Shown: positions 34,401-43,605, numbered from the stretch's first letter. The stretch is 64,000 nt of DNA from Clostridia bacterium (GCA_017516965.1 JAFXAP010000008.1:62001-126000); one strand, 5' to 3'. Numbers and translations: made by a program. The notes: generated by a model from the letters alone, not told the origin.

Positions 34401-36768
34401 GCATATCAAACATTTCGTATGCATCTTTTGTAGCAATACGTGTAATGTCTGAAAGCTTGTCATACTTATTTGGGTATGCGGTAGTAATTCCATTAAGAGG
34501 CATATCGCTATAGCTGTTATAGAAGTATACCTCAAAACCGCCATTTTTGTCATAACGGTTATAGAATACCTCTTTACCGCTAACGTAAACTTCGTTTACT
34601 GCGGGTGCGCCTAATGATACGCAACCTGAAAGGGTAAAGTTGTTAGCGCTGCTTGCACCGCTATAAATACCGCCCATCATATCAATGGTAGCCTCAGAGC
34701 CTGCGCCTATAGCACGTTCACAAGAAGTACCATCATATAAACAGTTAGAAATAGTAATGTTTTCAGGAGTGCTTTGTGTAGAAACAATACCTGCAGGACC
34801 GGGAGAGTGGTCATAACAACCTGAAGTGTCGGTTCTTGCGGTAAGGGTTATAGCACGAGTAGTAGCAATGTAAGAATTCCTTACACTGATGTTAGAAACT
34901 TTAATACGGGTTGAGTCATTTGTGTACGTACCCAAGTTTGTGGTAAGCAAAGCGCTGTTACCCGTACCACTTGCATAGCAAGCGTCAAAGTTAATGTTCT
35001 TAACTGTTGAAGAACCGTCAAGCTTGTAAACAAGACCCTGACCGGTAGATGAGTACATACCGTAAATGGTAACGCCGTTACCGTCAAGATGGCCTACAAA
35101 GCTCTTGCCGGGTTTCCAATCCTTTGCAGTGCCTGCAGCAACCATTGCCTTAGCGCCTGCAAGTGTTTCGTTGCCGTAAACGTTGTTAAGGTAGAATGCC
35201 TCAATACCGTCAGCAACCTTGTAGTAATATGGAGTATAAACAGGAGCGTAAACAGTGGTTGAGCCCTGTTTATATATTCTATCTGTTTGTGTACCACCTG
35301 CTACGCTTTCAGCAGTTTCAACTGCCAAGTCGCCGCTTGTTGAAGTGGTATATGTTACTGTAGAAAGAGCGCGATAAAGCTGGTCAGCAGTTTCAATGAT
35401 GAATGGGTCTTCTTGTGTACCTGTACCGCCTGCAAAGCCTGCGTCGGCTGTACCTGTCCAGAAAGAAATACCGCTTTCTTCACCGGGTTTTACGAATGTT
35501 GGGTACTGACCCTCTGCGCCCGGTTTCCAAACACTAAACCAAGCAAGGTTCATATTACCAACTGCAGCACTACCCTGCATTTGAGCAGGTGTGAGCTGGA
35601 ATACAACACTGCTAAAGTCTTGTATATAATATGCCCAGCCGGTATTATAGTTAATTTGAATCTGACCGGTTGCCTGGTCGGTATAAACGTTTTTAAAGTG
35701 AGATGAGCCACCTGTGTGCTGAACATCGTTACCGGTGTAAACAGATGTTGAGTATGGTGTAATACCTATTACAATACAGTCACTAACCATAACTGCGTTT
35801 GAGCCTGCGCCACCTACTACACCACCGTGACAGGTACGTATAGTGCTTGATGCTTCGTCGCCCTCTGCGCCTGAAACAAAGTTAGCTTCGTCAAGGTTTA
35901 CATAGCAGTTTTTAACGTTGTAAGCAACGTTTACGTAGATGGTGTCTACCATATCGCCGTCGCCGTTACCGTCAACGCCCTTTTCTGACTCTTTCCAAGA
36001 AGGAGCACTGTTTGCCCAACCGATTACGCCACCTATAGCTGTAGCCCAGCCGGTGCCTGTAAGTTCAAGATAAGAATCGGTTACAGAGCAGTTTTCAACT
36101 GTTACTGTGCACATACTGTCAGCTGCGTGGTAACCAATGATACCGCCTACCGCATTTGTAGCAGTAAAATGAGCCTTGTTAACGTGAATGTTTTTAATGG
36201 TTACTTCACCCTTTGTGCAAGAGAAAAGACCTGCGTAGGTGCTAATTTGACCCTCGTTGTGGTTGGTCCAAGCGCCGTAAACTGTAGCACCGTTACCGTC
36301 AAAGTGACCCTGGAAACCGGGTGTACCACCTGAGTGGTTTTTACCGGCACCCATAACTGTGGAAAGATTGTCAGCCAAAGTGCCATCTATATCAAGATTA
36401 TTGTTTGCAAGGTTAAAGCCGGCAAGACCGTCAGCAACCTTGTAATATTTACCTATAGTATCATTGCCTGATGCTTTACAAAGATAAACAAGCTCTTCGG
36501 CAGAGTCGATTATAATAGCGTTGTCCCAGTCGGCACCTGTTTCGCCATTATCAGCAAGCTTGTTGTCGTACCACTTGCTTGTACTGCCGAGGTCGTTGAT
36601 AAGATAATCACCAAATTCGAGAAGGTCGATTGTGCCTTCTTCAATGGTAGTTGCACCGGCGGATATGCTAACGCCGATGTTAGCGGTAAAGAGTGTACCA
36701 AGAAGCATAACGAGTGATAACGTGATACTTAAAACTCTTTTAGCGCTTTTGTTTATGCCAATTTTCAT
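31408..36768 (-). CDS. Giant secreted protein: GLUG-like repeats, internal dockerin, C-terminal GH16 glucanase
   Basis: About 1786 residues from the ATG at 36768 (MKIGINKSAKRVL), which has AGAGAGG upstream; the upstream in-frame ATGs have none. A signal peptide (1-37) leads to beta-helix-like blocks with GHFDGNGATVYG motifs (about 45-440, 455-810, 850-1060). An internal type I dockerin follows (about 1066-1127; NINGDVSRNGSINIADLAVL), a linking domain, and a GH16 domain (about 1306-1780) with YEIDMMEVMQ near 1500, the ExDxxE catalytic motif of laminarinase-type enzymes. It probably cleaves beta-1,3 or mixed beta-glucan at the surface. The first block is nearly copied in the 2087-residue neighbour. 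No anchor is seen except the dockerin. Confidence 0.85.
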   Translation of the reverse strand: MKIGINKSAKRVLSITLSLVMLLGTLFTANIGVSISAGATTIEEGTIDLLEFGDYLINDLGSTSKWYDNKLADNGETGADWDNAIIIDSAEELVYLCKASGNDTIGKYYKVADGLAGFNLANNNLDIDGTLADNLSTVMGAGKNHSGGTPGFQGHFDGNGATVYGAWTNHNEGQISTYAGLFSCTKGEVTIKNIHVNKAHFTATNAVGGIIGYHAADSMCTVTVENCSVTDSYLELTGTGWATAIGGVIGWANSAPSWKESEKGVDGNGDGDMVDTIYVNVAYNVKNCYVNLDEANFVSGAEGDEASSTIRTCHGGVVGGAGSNAVMVSDCIVIGITPYSTSVYTGNDVQHTGGSSHFKNVYTDQATGQIQINYNTGWAYYIQDFSSVVFQLTPAQMQGSAAVGNMNLAWFSVWKPGAEGQYPTFVKPGEESGISFWTGTADAGFAGGTGTQEDPFIIETADQLYRALSTVTYTTSTSGDLAVETAESVAGGTQTDRIYKQGSTTVYAPVYTPYYYKVADGIEAFYLNNVYGNETLAGAKAMVAAGTAKDWKPGKSFVGHLDGNGVTIYGMYSSTGQGLVYKLDGSSTVKNINFDACYASGTGNSALLTTNLGTYTNDSTRIKVSNISVRNSYIATTRAITLTARTDTSGCYDHSPGPAGIVSTQSTPENITISNCLYDGTSCERAIGAGSEATIDMMGGIYSGASSANNFTLSGCVSLGAPAVNEVYVSGKEVFYNRYDKNGGFEVYFYNSYSDMPLNGITTAYPNKYDKLSDITRIATKDAYEMFDMPKLSWAEWSLVTVDGRTIPMPTINKAEELVGSYVEIIGKGQNNYAGFGPYKYGGNPYTYLLKGAGTEENPYIIETAEQLARAIATGGMNLYDRLYYRIDKDIDLSGGAWINQEERAVGGIYYTYTPFGGELDGNGHVITGLSAGDGEAAGLIPVLASGGVVKNLHVRDSAVVSSTAAGIIVGDQQAGSTVTGCSAENCTTGMPNGGWHIMGNVAGTFNTLYFITADGKYLYVDESATLYGDYVDGQADLSTMTLTAGVWYKGGSEGSMPRLMGLNSHANDLDIAGDGKADGYGASDLTALRNKLLKKSAYANINGDVSRNGSINIADLAVLQRSAVGSYGEQITDSFFSNVEAGKFDIYYGENDNYDAARKVELYLESLFPGVDVEKHVSTSKGTVTGANSDASKVYVHAGDTTGNPDGEFDIIVGDVVGYAAESSMADNTYEVTYDSANKVVWLKGKNFTAVEQAAINFTQNSKVQGDVVYTVGSTVLSDEKKPVTVMLDTNFDGTPDTNKTLYYAWGDEFEGDTIDTYNWTHNTQQTEGQNGTDGSYNNQEIAPVKDLHKVITVTNGRLSMKRGHDSSLGGNVSYNDVVGSVALDVTPGEFNGYYRDGVNAIDADGSDKYFASGKIVTDRGMLYKQGYIEFQGQIPADGHAFPAWWLMGRPSQSATNHGYDNSLYGKVYKLNQNWDGVSNQWDESNLNTYKYQIPSAIYEIDMMEVMQHSDRHYSATGDSDWGINLGGTYHSSYSSVYKNSTTAVNMYFLNTTIHKWWNNGVDNQDTADTSDDRLCIADWDNYQVVGNITNSAFKTTSTAGSWIHNIGSTKYDFGSPTLQRLGKYYYNTGSFNQTAHDNLTQTRRYGFSWNTNGTGFEATLYIYNADGSLMSTVPIASGMSDYAAFKDGDKKTEANGAIGSNAGIYSDAKVFNQYMYILFDNKYYSANENTVSNGSALQFTDLLTCAGLKSFEIDYVRVYQEDGFRDIVTPETQAFNNNNHFGYN

Positions 36769-36878
36769 AATTAACCTCTCTTTTCGTTTAGGTTTTGGTT
36801 GTGCTGAATTGTTGAAATTCATCAACAATTCAGCCAAACAAAATCCTTTAATTTATTAGGTAATCTGTTTTCTACGAA

Positions 36879-37001
36879 TTATTCTTCGTCGATAAAGCCG
36901 TCGCCGGCCCAGATATCATCGTCGCCCCAACCGGGTTCACTTGTAACGATAATATCATTAAGTTTTAAATCGTAGATTTCTATTTCTGCTTTTTTAAACA
37001 T
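36879..37001 (-). CDS. 40-residue acidic peptide gene between two giant surface proteins
   Basis: A 40-codon open frame starting MFKKAEIEIYDLKLNDI and ending in a Gly/Asp/Trp-rich tail (EPGWGDDDIWAGDG, then FIDEE). AAAGGAG eight bases upstream gives it a strong ribosome site, and it fills the gap between the two giant genes in the same direction. I recall similar short peptides with a KKAEIEI-like N-terminus and a variable acidic C-terminus being common in gut Clostridia, but no function is known to me. The leader-plus-variable-tail layout resembles a modified-peptide precursor; no modifying enzyme is adjacent. Confidence 0.65.
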   Translation of the reverse strand: MFKKAEIEIYDLKLNDIIVTSEPGWGDDDIWAGDGFIDEE

Positions 37002-37030
37002 AATTAAATCTCTCCTTTATAATACTTTCG

Positions 37031-40000
37031 TTACTGTTCGCCGTAACGGGCCTGAATTGCCTGTGCGTAGAACAAAAGCGCTTTAGTAGCTTCTACGCGG
37101 GTTGTGTAGTAATCGCTTGGTGTTACCTTGCTTGCATTTTCAAACTGAACACCAAGACCTTCAACGCTGAATGAACCAAAGTCTTTCCAAGCGCCGCCGT
37201 TGTAGCTTGCCTCTACCTTGATTGGAGAAGCGAGAGCCTCTACAGGAATGCTTTCTGCCTTGAAGGTGTGGTATCTACCGTTTTTCTCGGTATTTGTCCA
37301 ACCGTTTACGTTTTTGATATCTTCGCCTGTGTAAGCAGGAACTGAAATTTCTTCGCTTGTCTTGAGCGCGCCGTTTTCGGTATAGGTAAATCTTACCTTA
37401 ATCTTGTCACGGTTTGTTCTGTAATCGCCAAGGAATGCGAATGCGAATGACATATATGGGTTAGCCTTAAGGCTAAGAGCTGTCTGATATACACCAAAGC
37501 TCATAGTGCCGTTTGCGTGATATTCTACACCGTTACCCAATGTGTCAGGTGTTGTAAATGTGATGCCATTAAGAGCAGTCTTGAATGCTGAAGGCATATC
37601 GCCTGCTTCCTTGAAGCCTGGGAAGTCGCCAGTAGCGCCAACGTACCAAACGGTATCACCAATTGGAGCAGCGTTAAGGGTTTCAACAATTGATGTTGCT
37701 GCGCTACCCTTTGCCTCATCAGGAGTAATTGCCTTAATCTGAGCGTCTTCGTATGTGAATTCACCGTTTGAGAATGTTATTGTGCCTGATACGCCGTTGG
37801 TATAAACACCGCTAACGCAGTTTTGGCCATTTCTTCTATAACTTCTGCCAGAAGCTGTATTCAAAACGTCACAGTCAAGAACGATAGAGTTGCGAACAGT
37901 GTTGCAGTAGAAGCCTGAGTTTTCAACAAAGCTTGGAAGCTCGGCAGGCTTTAACTTGGTTGTTTCAACGTCGTTGTTGCCTACGCCTGTAAGCGCCATT
38001 TTAACACCGGCGCCGTATGTTGCGTCGTTGCCGTAAACCAAGCAGTTGTCAATCATTATAATATCGTTAGAGAAACCGCCTGCTATCACACCTGAACGCT
38101 CCCAAGATGTGCAAGCGTTGTACATATAGTTGTTAGCAACTGTACAGCCGTTAACCCAAACTACACCTTCTTGTTTTGCGCCGTAGCTAGAACTGTTAGC
38201 AACAGGAGCTATAGCTGCAACCTGATAGCTGGTAGAGCTTGATGTAAGGTAAGAATTCTGAACGCCAATGTTCTGAATTACAGCGCCTGCATCTATTGAT
38301 GAGAATAGACCTGCGTTATTAGTAGAGGTTTGATACAAACCGTAAACCATAGCGCCGTTACCGTCAAAGTGACCACAGAAGGATGAACCTTCCCATCCGT
38401 AGTTAGGCCACTTGAGCATATTAGCGGCATTCTCTTCAAAGTAATCCTTTGTATCGGCGGCAGAGCCGAGCGCCATAATATCTGATGCGTATTCTGGCCT
38501 TTGCATTACGAATGCGCTGATGCCGTCAGCAACCTTGAAATACTTATCGACTGTAATTGTTGCAGCATTATCTACCAATTTATCTTTTACCATATATGCA
38601 AATTCAGCAGCTGTGCTGATGATATATGGATTTTCTTTTGTACCGCTACCACTTGCAAAACCTGCTGCAACTGTACCATCCCAAGTAGCAACAACGCCGG
38701 AAGCGGGAGCTTCGTAGTCTTTGCTAATAAAGGTTGGGTAGCCGTTTGTTGTTGTCCAAACGTTGTTCCAGTCAAGTGAAGGCATATTTGCCTTAGCGTT
38801 TACGCCTGTAAGCTGTTCTTCGGTAAGTGGAATAACCTTGCCTGTGAAGTTGCGGTTTGTTAATGTACCGCCAAGGTAAACACCTGTAACAGGAACATCA
38901 CTTGTTGTATAAACGTTTGTAAAGTGGCTTTCAAGACCTGAGTGCTGAACAGCGTTGTTGTCGGTGCTTATACTTGTTGCATAAGGCTTAATACCAATAA
39001 CAATACAGTGGTTTACATCAAGTGCGTTTGAACCCATATGGCCTACTACACCACCGTGAGATACCTGCTGACCTGCTGCGGGGATACCCTCGTTTAGTGA
39101 AACAAAGTTATCTTCATCAAGGTTTACATAGCAGTTTTTAACTATTACCTTGTTGTTTACGTAAAGTGTTTCGGTTGTGTTACCGTCGCCATCTTCATCA
39201 TTTGTGTCTTTATAGCTTGATGGGCAATCAACTCTACCAACTACAGCAGCTACACCCATGCCGTAACCTGTTTTTGTAACTTCAAAATAAGAATCAGTTA
39301 CAGAACAGTTTTCGATAGTAAGGGTTGTGTTGTTAGTATTAGTGCCTTCACCTTTATAGTAACCAATAATACCAGCTGCTGCAGCTGTTGCAGTAAAGTG
39401 AGCCTTGTTAACGTTAATGTTTTTAATGGTTACGTCGCCCTGTGTGCAAGAGAAAAGACCTGAGTAAGCGGAAACTTGACCTTCGTTATGGTTAGTCCAA
39501 GCGCCGTAAACTGTAGCGCCGTTACCATCAAAGTGGCCCTGGAAACCTGGTGTGCCGCCTGAGTGGTTTTTACCGGAACCCTTAACAACGTCAAGGTTGG
39601 TTTTTCCGCTTGCTAATGATTTTCCGGCTAATGTGCCGTTTATATCAAGTTTGTCGGTTGAAAGGTTGAAGCCTGCGATACCGTCGGCTACCTTGTAGTA
39701 TTTGCCGTCAGTATCATTGCCTGATGCTTTGCAAAGGTAAACAAGCTCTTCGGCAGAATCGATGATGATTGCATCATCCCAAGATGTACCTGTTTCGCCG
39801 TTGTCGGCAAGCTTATTGTCATACCACTTACTTGTACTGCCGAGGTCATTAACAAGATAATCGCCGAATTCGAGCAGGTCAACAGTGCCTGCGCTGTAGT
39901 CATTAGTTGTTTCGTTGAGGGCTGCCTTAGCGGTTTCGCCATAGTTGATAAGCGCTGCAGAAACCTTCTTGTCAGCGGTTGCATAGTCGCCCTCAAGAAC

Positions 40001-43000
40001 TGCCTTTGCGTTGTCAACAAGGGCAACAGGCTGTGTCAGTCCCCATTCAACGCCTGCGCCGCCTTCTACTACGAGAGTAGGCATCCAAACTTTTTCAATT
40101 AAGCGTGCAGGGATGTTTGGAAGTGTAAACATCAATGCGCCGTCACCAAGCTCATCAGAGTAGCTTGATTCTTCACTTTCAAGTTTATAGAACTCGGTAG
40201 CGTCATATGTACCAACGTAAAGTGTTGCATCTATACCCTCAAACTGTGGAACAAAATGGAGGTTAAAGTCAAATGTACCGTCGTCGTTATATGTTACGCT
40301 TGAACCGTAAAGTCTGTGAGCTGCGGTTGAAGTCTCATTTACGCCGAGTGTTGTAAAGGTAGCAAGTGTTGGAAGCTTGCCATAAGCGCCACAGTACCAA
40401 TCGGTACCCCAGGTAAGGTCTGGCATATTGGTCTGTGCCTCGCCACCTGTGATTTCAGAAGCGTTAATTTTGGTAATGTATGGTGTAGTAGTATTTACAT
40501 AGAAATACTGAAGAAGGGTTTTACCGTTTTTATCGGTAGCAGTCTCTACATCAGCATCGGTATAACAATTCTGGTAACCCCTAAGGTCGTTAAAGCGAGA
40601 ACCATAACCTTGTGGTAAATCGAATGGGTTAAAGCCCAAGAAGATACTGTTGCGAGTCATGTTGTAATAACGTGGGTCTGTTTCAGCGCCGTCATCTACT
40701 ACTACAAGACCTTCAGGAATTGCGGGAGCACTGCTTACAAGAACGCTGTTTGCAGCAGAAGAGTAAAGTGGCATTGGTACGCCGGCGCCATATGTAGCAT
40801 CATTGCCGTAAACAAGTGCATTATCAACATACATAATATCACTTGATGCGCCAAACATTACGCCTGAACGGTCGTGTGACGTAGAGTTGTCATACATATA
40901 GTTGTTAGCGATTTCAACATTCTTTGCCCAGATAAAGCCAGTTGCAGACTTGCCATAGGTAGGTCCGTTAGTAACAGCACCAAGAGCACCGCACTGGTAG
41001 TTAGCGCCACTGGACTGGCTTACCATATATGAATTTTTGATTGCAAGGTTGTGGAACTCTGCCCCTGCATCTATATTTGAGAAAAGACCTGCGTTATTAG
41101 ATGATATCTGATAGATACCATAAACTGTAGCGCCGTTAAAGTCGATTTTGCCGCAGAAGGTTGAACCTTCCCAACCGTAGTAGAGCCACTGCTTCATATT
41201 TGAAGCGTTTGCTTCAAAGTAAGCCTTGGTTGCTGCGGCAGAGTCGAGCGCCTTAATTTCACTACCGTAAGCATAAGGCTGCATTACGATGCTCTTAATG
41301 CCGTCGGCAATCTTATAGTACTTGCCGTCGGTGATTGCATAGTTATCACGAGTCTGACCGCCAATGTAAGCGAGTTCAGCTACTGTGCTGATGATGTAAG
41401 GATCAGCCTTAGTACCGCCACCTTGTGTAGGAGCAGTTTTGGTGTTTGCGCCGTCCCAGTAGATTGTATCAAACTTTTCGCCTGGGAGTGCTAAACGTGG
41501 GTATGCGTCGGCACCGTCCATAACCCAGGTTGTGCCCCAGTCAAGATTTGGCATTGCAACTACTGCTGCAGAGCCCTTAAGCTGTGCATCGCTAAGTGGG
41601 AACACTTTGCCTTCAAAACTTTGTGGAGCAGCAACTGCACCGTTACCACCAATAACAACGTCTTTAATTGCAACGTTACTTGTGGTATAAACGTTTGCAA
41701 AATGAGATGGAAGACCTGAGTGCTGAACATCGTTAAAGCTTGTGCTTTCGCTCATTGCGTAAGGCTTAATACCTATAACAACACAGTCGCTAACAGAAAG
41801 TGCATTTGAACCCAAAACACCTGCTACACCACCGTGACAAACGCGTTCGCCTTCGGATTCTACACCGTCTTCACCAGAAGAAACAAAGTTTTCTTCGTTA
41901 AGATTTACATAGCAGTTTTTAACGATATAAGGACAGTCTTGATAAATTGTATCTACCATATCGCCGTCGCCATTATAGTCTTTTTGGTCGTTTGCTTCTC
42001 TCTTTGCAGGGGCGCTTGCGCCATAACCTAATATAGCGCCTATACTGGTACCCCAACCTGTACCCTGTGTTTCAAGATAAGAATCGGTTACAGAGCAGTT
42101 CTCAATAGTTACTGTGCGCTTTTCATCAGCTGCATGGTAACCAATGATGCCGCCTACTGCACTTGTAGCAGTAAAGTGAGCCATTTTAACGTGGATGTTT
42201 TTGATGGTTACTTCGCCCTTTGTGCAAGAGAAAAGACCTGCGTAATTTGAAACATTGCCCTCGGTGTGGTTGGTCCAAGCGCCGTAAACTGTAGCGCCAT
42301 TACCGTCGAAGTGACCCTGGAAACCGGGTGTGCCACCAGCGTGGTTTTTACCACTACCCTTGATTATGTCAATGTTGTCAGCTAAAGTGCCGTCAATATC
42401 AATGGCACTTGTTGCAAGGTTAAAGCCTGCGATACCGTCAGCAACCTTGTAGTATTTACCTGCAGTGTCATTGCCTGATGCTTTACAAAGGTAAACAAAT
42501 TCTTCTGCAGAGTCGATTATAATTGCGTTGTCCCAATCGGCACCTGTTTCGCCGTTGTCGGCAACGTTGCTGTCAAAATATTTGCTGGAACTACCATTGG
42601 CAATAAGGTCATCACTGAATTCAAGAAGGTCGACTGTGCCTTGGCTTTGAGCGTCGCCGCCGCCTAACTTTTCAGCGGTAGGAACGAGCTGTTTGCCAAA
42701 GGTTTCGCCGCAAATTGTACATACTGAGCTTTCGTAAACCGAGTAGTTGTTAGCGGTATCAACCTCGATAGGATCACCTATAACAGAAATAACGTGCTCA
42801 CATTCTGTTGAGATTGTTGCTACTGCTGAACCACTTTCTACATAGTATTCAGAGTCGTTGTATGCAAGTTCAACCTCATCAAGAGTTACAAGATAGTTCT
42901 TACCCTTAGTAGCTGTTCCCTTAGAAAAGCCGAGGGTTAACTCAAATGTGAGGGTGTTTTTTGCACTGTCAGCATCGAAGACAATATAATCGCCTTCAAT

Positions 43001-43294
43001 ATTTACATTCACACCGCCTGCTTCTACGCCCTTGATTGTTAAGTAGTCAGAAGCATCCTTGCCATTTTCTACAAAGGCAAAGGAACCCGCAACAAAGCCG
43101 TTTGGAAGGCTTCCGGGAGCTGTGAATGTTACGTCAATGGTAGCCTCTGACAAGTCATCGCTTAACTCTGCTGCGCCAAAGCTGTAGCAAGCGTCAGCCG
43201 CGCCGACTGTCATAAGACAACCAAAGACTGTGGTTGCGCAAATTGCAAGAGTTAAAACTATTGCTAACAATTTGCTTGAAAGTCTTTTTCTCAT
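37031..43294 (-). CDS. Giant secreted repeat protein with cohesin-like N-terminal domain
   Basis: 2087 residues. A signal peptide (1-32) is followed by a cohesin-like beta domain (about 34-165; ATIDVTFTAPG, GFVAGSFAFVENGKD) and a CEH...CTICGETFGK segment (170-210). Then come two tandem A-B units of beta-helix/GLUG-like repeats: A1 about 218-600, B1 615-1030, A2 1125-1530, B2 1545-1930. The C-terminal domain (about 1930-2087) is unrecognised. The A blocks are nearly the same as the first block of the GH16 giant protein. No catalytic motif or anchor is seen. It may bind polysaccharide or act as a scaffold; that is inference. RBS AAAGGAG precedes the ATG. Confidence 0.8.
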   Translation of the reverse strand: MRKRLSSKLLAIVLTLAICATTVFGCLMTVGAADACYSFGAAELSDDLSEATIDVTFTAPGSLPNGFVAGSFAFVENGKDASDYLTIKGVEAGGVNVNIEGDYIVFDADSAKNTLTFELTLGFSKGTATKGKNYLVTLDEVELAYNDSEYYVESGSAVATISTECEHVISVIGDPIEVDTANNYSVYESSVCTICGETFGKQLVPTAEKLGGGDAQSQGTVDLLEFSDDLIANGSSSKYFDSNVADNGETGADWDNAIIIDSAEEFVYLCKASGNDTAGKYYKVADGIAGFNLATSAIDIDGTLADNIDIIKGSGKNHAGGTPGFQGHFDGNGATVYGAWTNHTEGNVSNYAGLFSCTKGEVTIKNIHVKMAHFTATSAVGGIIGYHAADEKRTVTIENCSVTDSYLETQGTGWGTSIGAILGYGASAPAKREANDQKDYNGDGDMVDTIYQDCPYIVKNCYVNLNEENFVSSGEDGVESEGERVCHGGVAGVLGSNALSVSDCVVIGIKPYAMSESTSFNDVQHSGLPSHFANVYTTSNVAIKDVVIGGNGAVAAPQSFEGKVFPLSDAQLKGSAAVVAMPNLDWGTTWVMDGADAYPRLALPGEKFDTIYWDGANTKTAPTQGGGTKADPYIISTVAELAYIGGQTRDNYAITDGKYYKIADGIKSIVMQPYAYGSEIKALDSAAATKAYFEANASNMKQWLYYGWEGSTFCGKIDFNGATVYGIYQISSNNAGLFSNIDAGAEFHNLAIKNSYMVSQSSGANYQCGALGAVTNGPTYGKSATGFIWAKNVEIANNYMYDNSTSHDRSGVMFGASSDIMYVDNALVYGNDATYGAGVPMPLYSSAANSVLVSSAPAIPEGLVVVDDGAETDPRYYNMTRNSIFLGFNPFDLPQGYGSRFNDLRGYQNCYTDADVETATDKNGKTLLQYFYVNTTTPYITKINASEITGGEAQTNMPDLTWGTDWYCGAYGKLPTLATFTTLGVNETSTAAHRLYGSSVTYNDDGTFDFNLHFVPQFEGIDATLYVGTYDATEFYKLESEESSYSDELGDGALMFTLPNIPARLIEKVWMPTLVVEGGAGVEWGLTQPVALVDNAKAVLEGDYATADKKVSAALINYGETAKAALNETTNDYSAGTVDLLEFGDYLVNDLGSTSKWYDNKLADNGETGTSWDDAIIIDSAEELVYLCKASGNDTDGKYYKVADGIAGFNLSTDKLDINGTLAGKSLASGKTNLDVVKGSGKNHSGGTPGFQGHFDGNGATVYGAWTNHNEGQVSAYSGLFSCTQGDVTIKNINVNKAHFTATAAAAGIIGYYKGEGTNTNNTTLTIENCSVTDSYFEVTKTGYGMGVAAVVGRVDCPSSYKDTNDEDGDGNTTETLYVNNKVIVKNCYVNLDEDNFVSLNEGIPAAGQQVSHGGVVGHMGSNALDVNHCIVIGIKPYATSISTDNNAVQHSGLESHFTNVYTTSDVPVTGVYLGGTLTNRNFTGKVIPLTEEQLTGVNAKANMPSLDWNNVWTTTNGYPTFISKDYEAPASGVVATWDGTVAAGFASGSGTKENPYIISTAAEFAYMVKDKLVDNAATITVDKYFKVADGISAFVMQRPEYASDIMALGSAADTKDYFEENAANMLKWPNYGWEGSSFCGHFDGNGAMVYGLYQTSTNNAGLFSSIDAGAVIQNIGVQNSYLTSSSTSYQVAAIAPVANSSSYGAKQEGVVWVNGCTVANNYMYNACTSWERSGVIAGGFSNDIIMIDNCLVYGNDATYGAGVKMALTGVGNNDVETTKLKPAELPSFVENSGFYCNTVRNSIVLDCDVLNTASGRSYRRNGQNCVSGVYTNGVSGTITFSNGEFTYEDAQIKAITPDEAKGSAATSIVETLNAAPIGDTVWYVGATGDFPGFKEAGDMPSAFKTALNGITFTTPDTLGNGVEYHANGTMSFGVYQTALSLKANPYMSFAFAFLGDYRTNRDKIKVRFTYTENGALKTSEEISVPAYTGEDIKNVNGWTNTEKNGRYHTFKAESIPVEALASPIKVEASYNGGAWKDFGSFSVEGLGVQFENASKVTPSDYYTTRVEATKALLFYAQAIQARYGEQ

Positions 43295-43449
43295 GATCTC
43301 TCATTCTCCTTTTTGGTGCTGTGCACCGTAATTTTCTGCAACCGTGCAGATGGGGAAAATATGGTGTGCCGTAAATTCGCCGCTTTCACTACTATATATA
43401 GTAGTGTGTAGTATATGCATACAACAAGGGGCAAACCCCGGCAAATATA
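43295..43449 (-). promoter_or_regulatory. Long structured 5' leader of the giant-protein operon
   Basis: About 155 bases lie between the promoter and the ATG. They hold a GGGGTTTGCCCC stem (43428-43440), a 20-base palindrome CACTACTATATATAGTAGTG (43387-43406) and two similar segments TTTACGGCACA / ATTACGGTGCACA. I do not recognise a known riboswitch. It may affect mRNA stability or translation. Confidence 0.5.
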
Positions 43450-43456
43450 CTATTTT

Positions 43457-43485
43457 ATAATATAGCAAAACATTCATTTTGTCAA
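43457..43485 (-). promoter_or_regulatory. Strong promoter of the giant-protein operon
   Basis: Minus-strand TTGACA (43480-43485), 17-base spacer, TATTAT (43457-43462). Confidence 0.8.
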
Positions 43486-43549
43486 TATGTTTTATTAAAA
43501 GTTTTTGAGTTTTTTTGATTTATTTATTAAAAATACACAAACACGCGTA

Positions 43550-43563
43550 AGTAAACGCTTACA
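43550..43563. promoter_or_regulatory. cre-like (CcpA/LacI-type) palindrome
   Basis: AGTAAACGCTTACA, one base from the TGNAANCGNTNNCA-type catabolite-responsive consensus, with the central CG pair. It is about 65 bases upstream of the -35, a position more typical of activation or of a separate regulator than of roadblock repression. Confidence 0.45.
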
Positions 43564-43570
43564 TAAAAAA

Positions 43571-43605
43571 CAAAAATAAGGAACGGTATTCGTTCCTTAT
43601 TTTTG
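43571..43605 (-). terminator. Terminator of the dnaD/helicase-loader operon
   Basis: Arms CAAAAATAAGGAACG / CGTTCCTTATTTTTG around five bases. It overlaps the last codons of the ATPase gene and has T-runs on both strands. Confidence 0.8.

Noticed and set aside
31408..43294. Many long frames inside the two giant genes on both strands
   Set aside because: They are overlapping shadows of the large minus-strand genes, without ribosome sites; the giant frames have signal peptides and domains.
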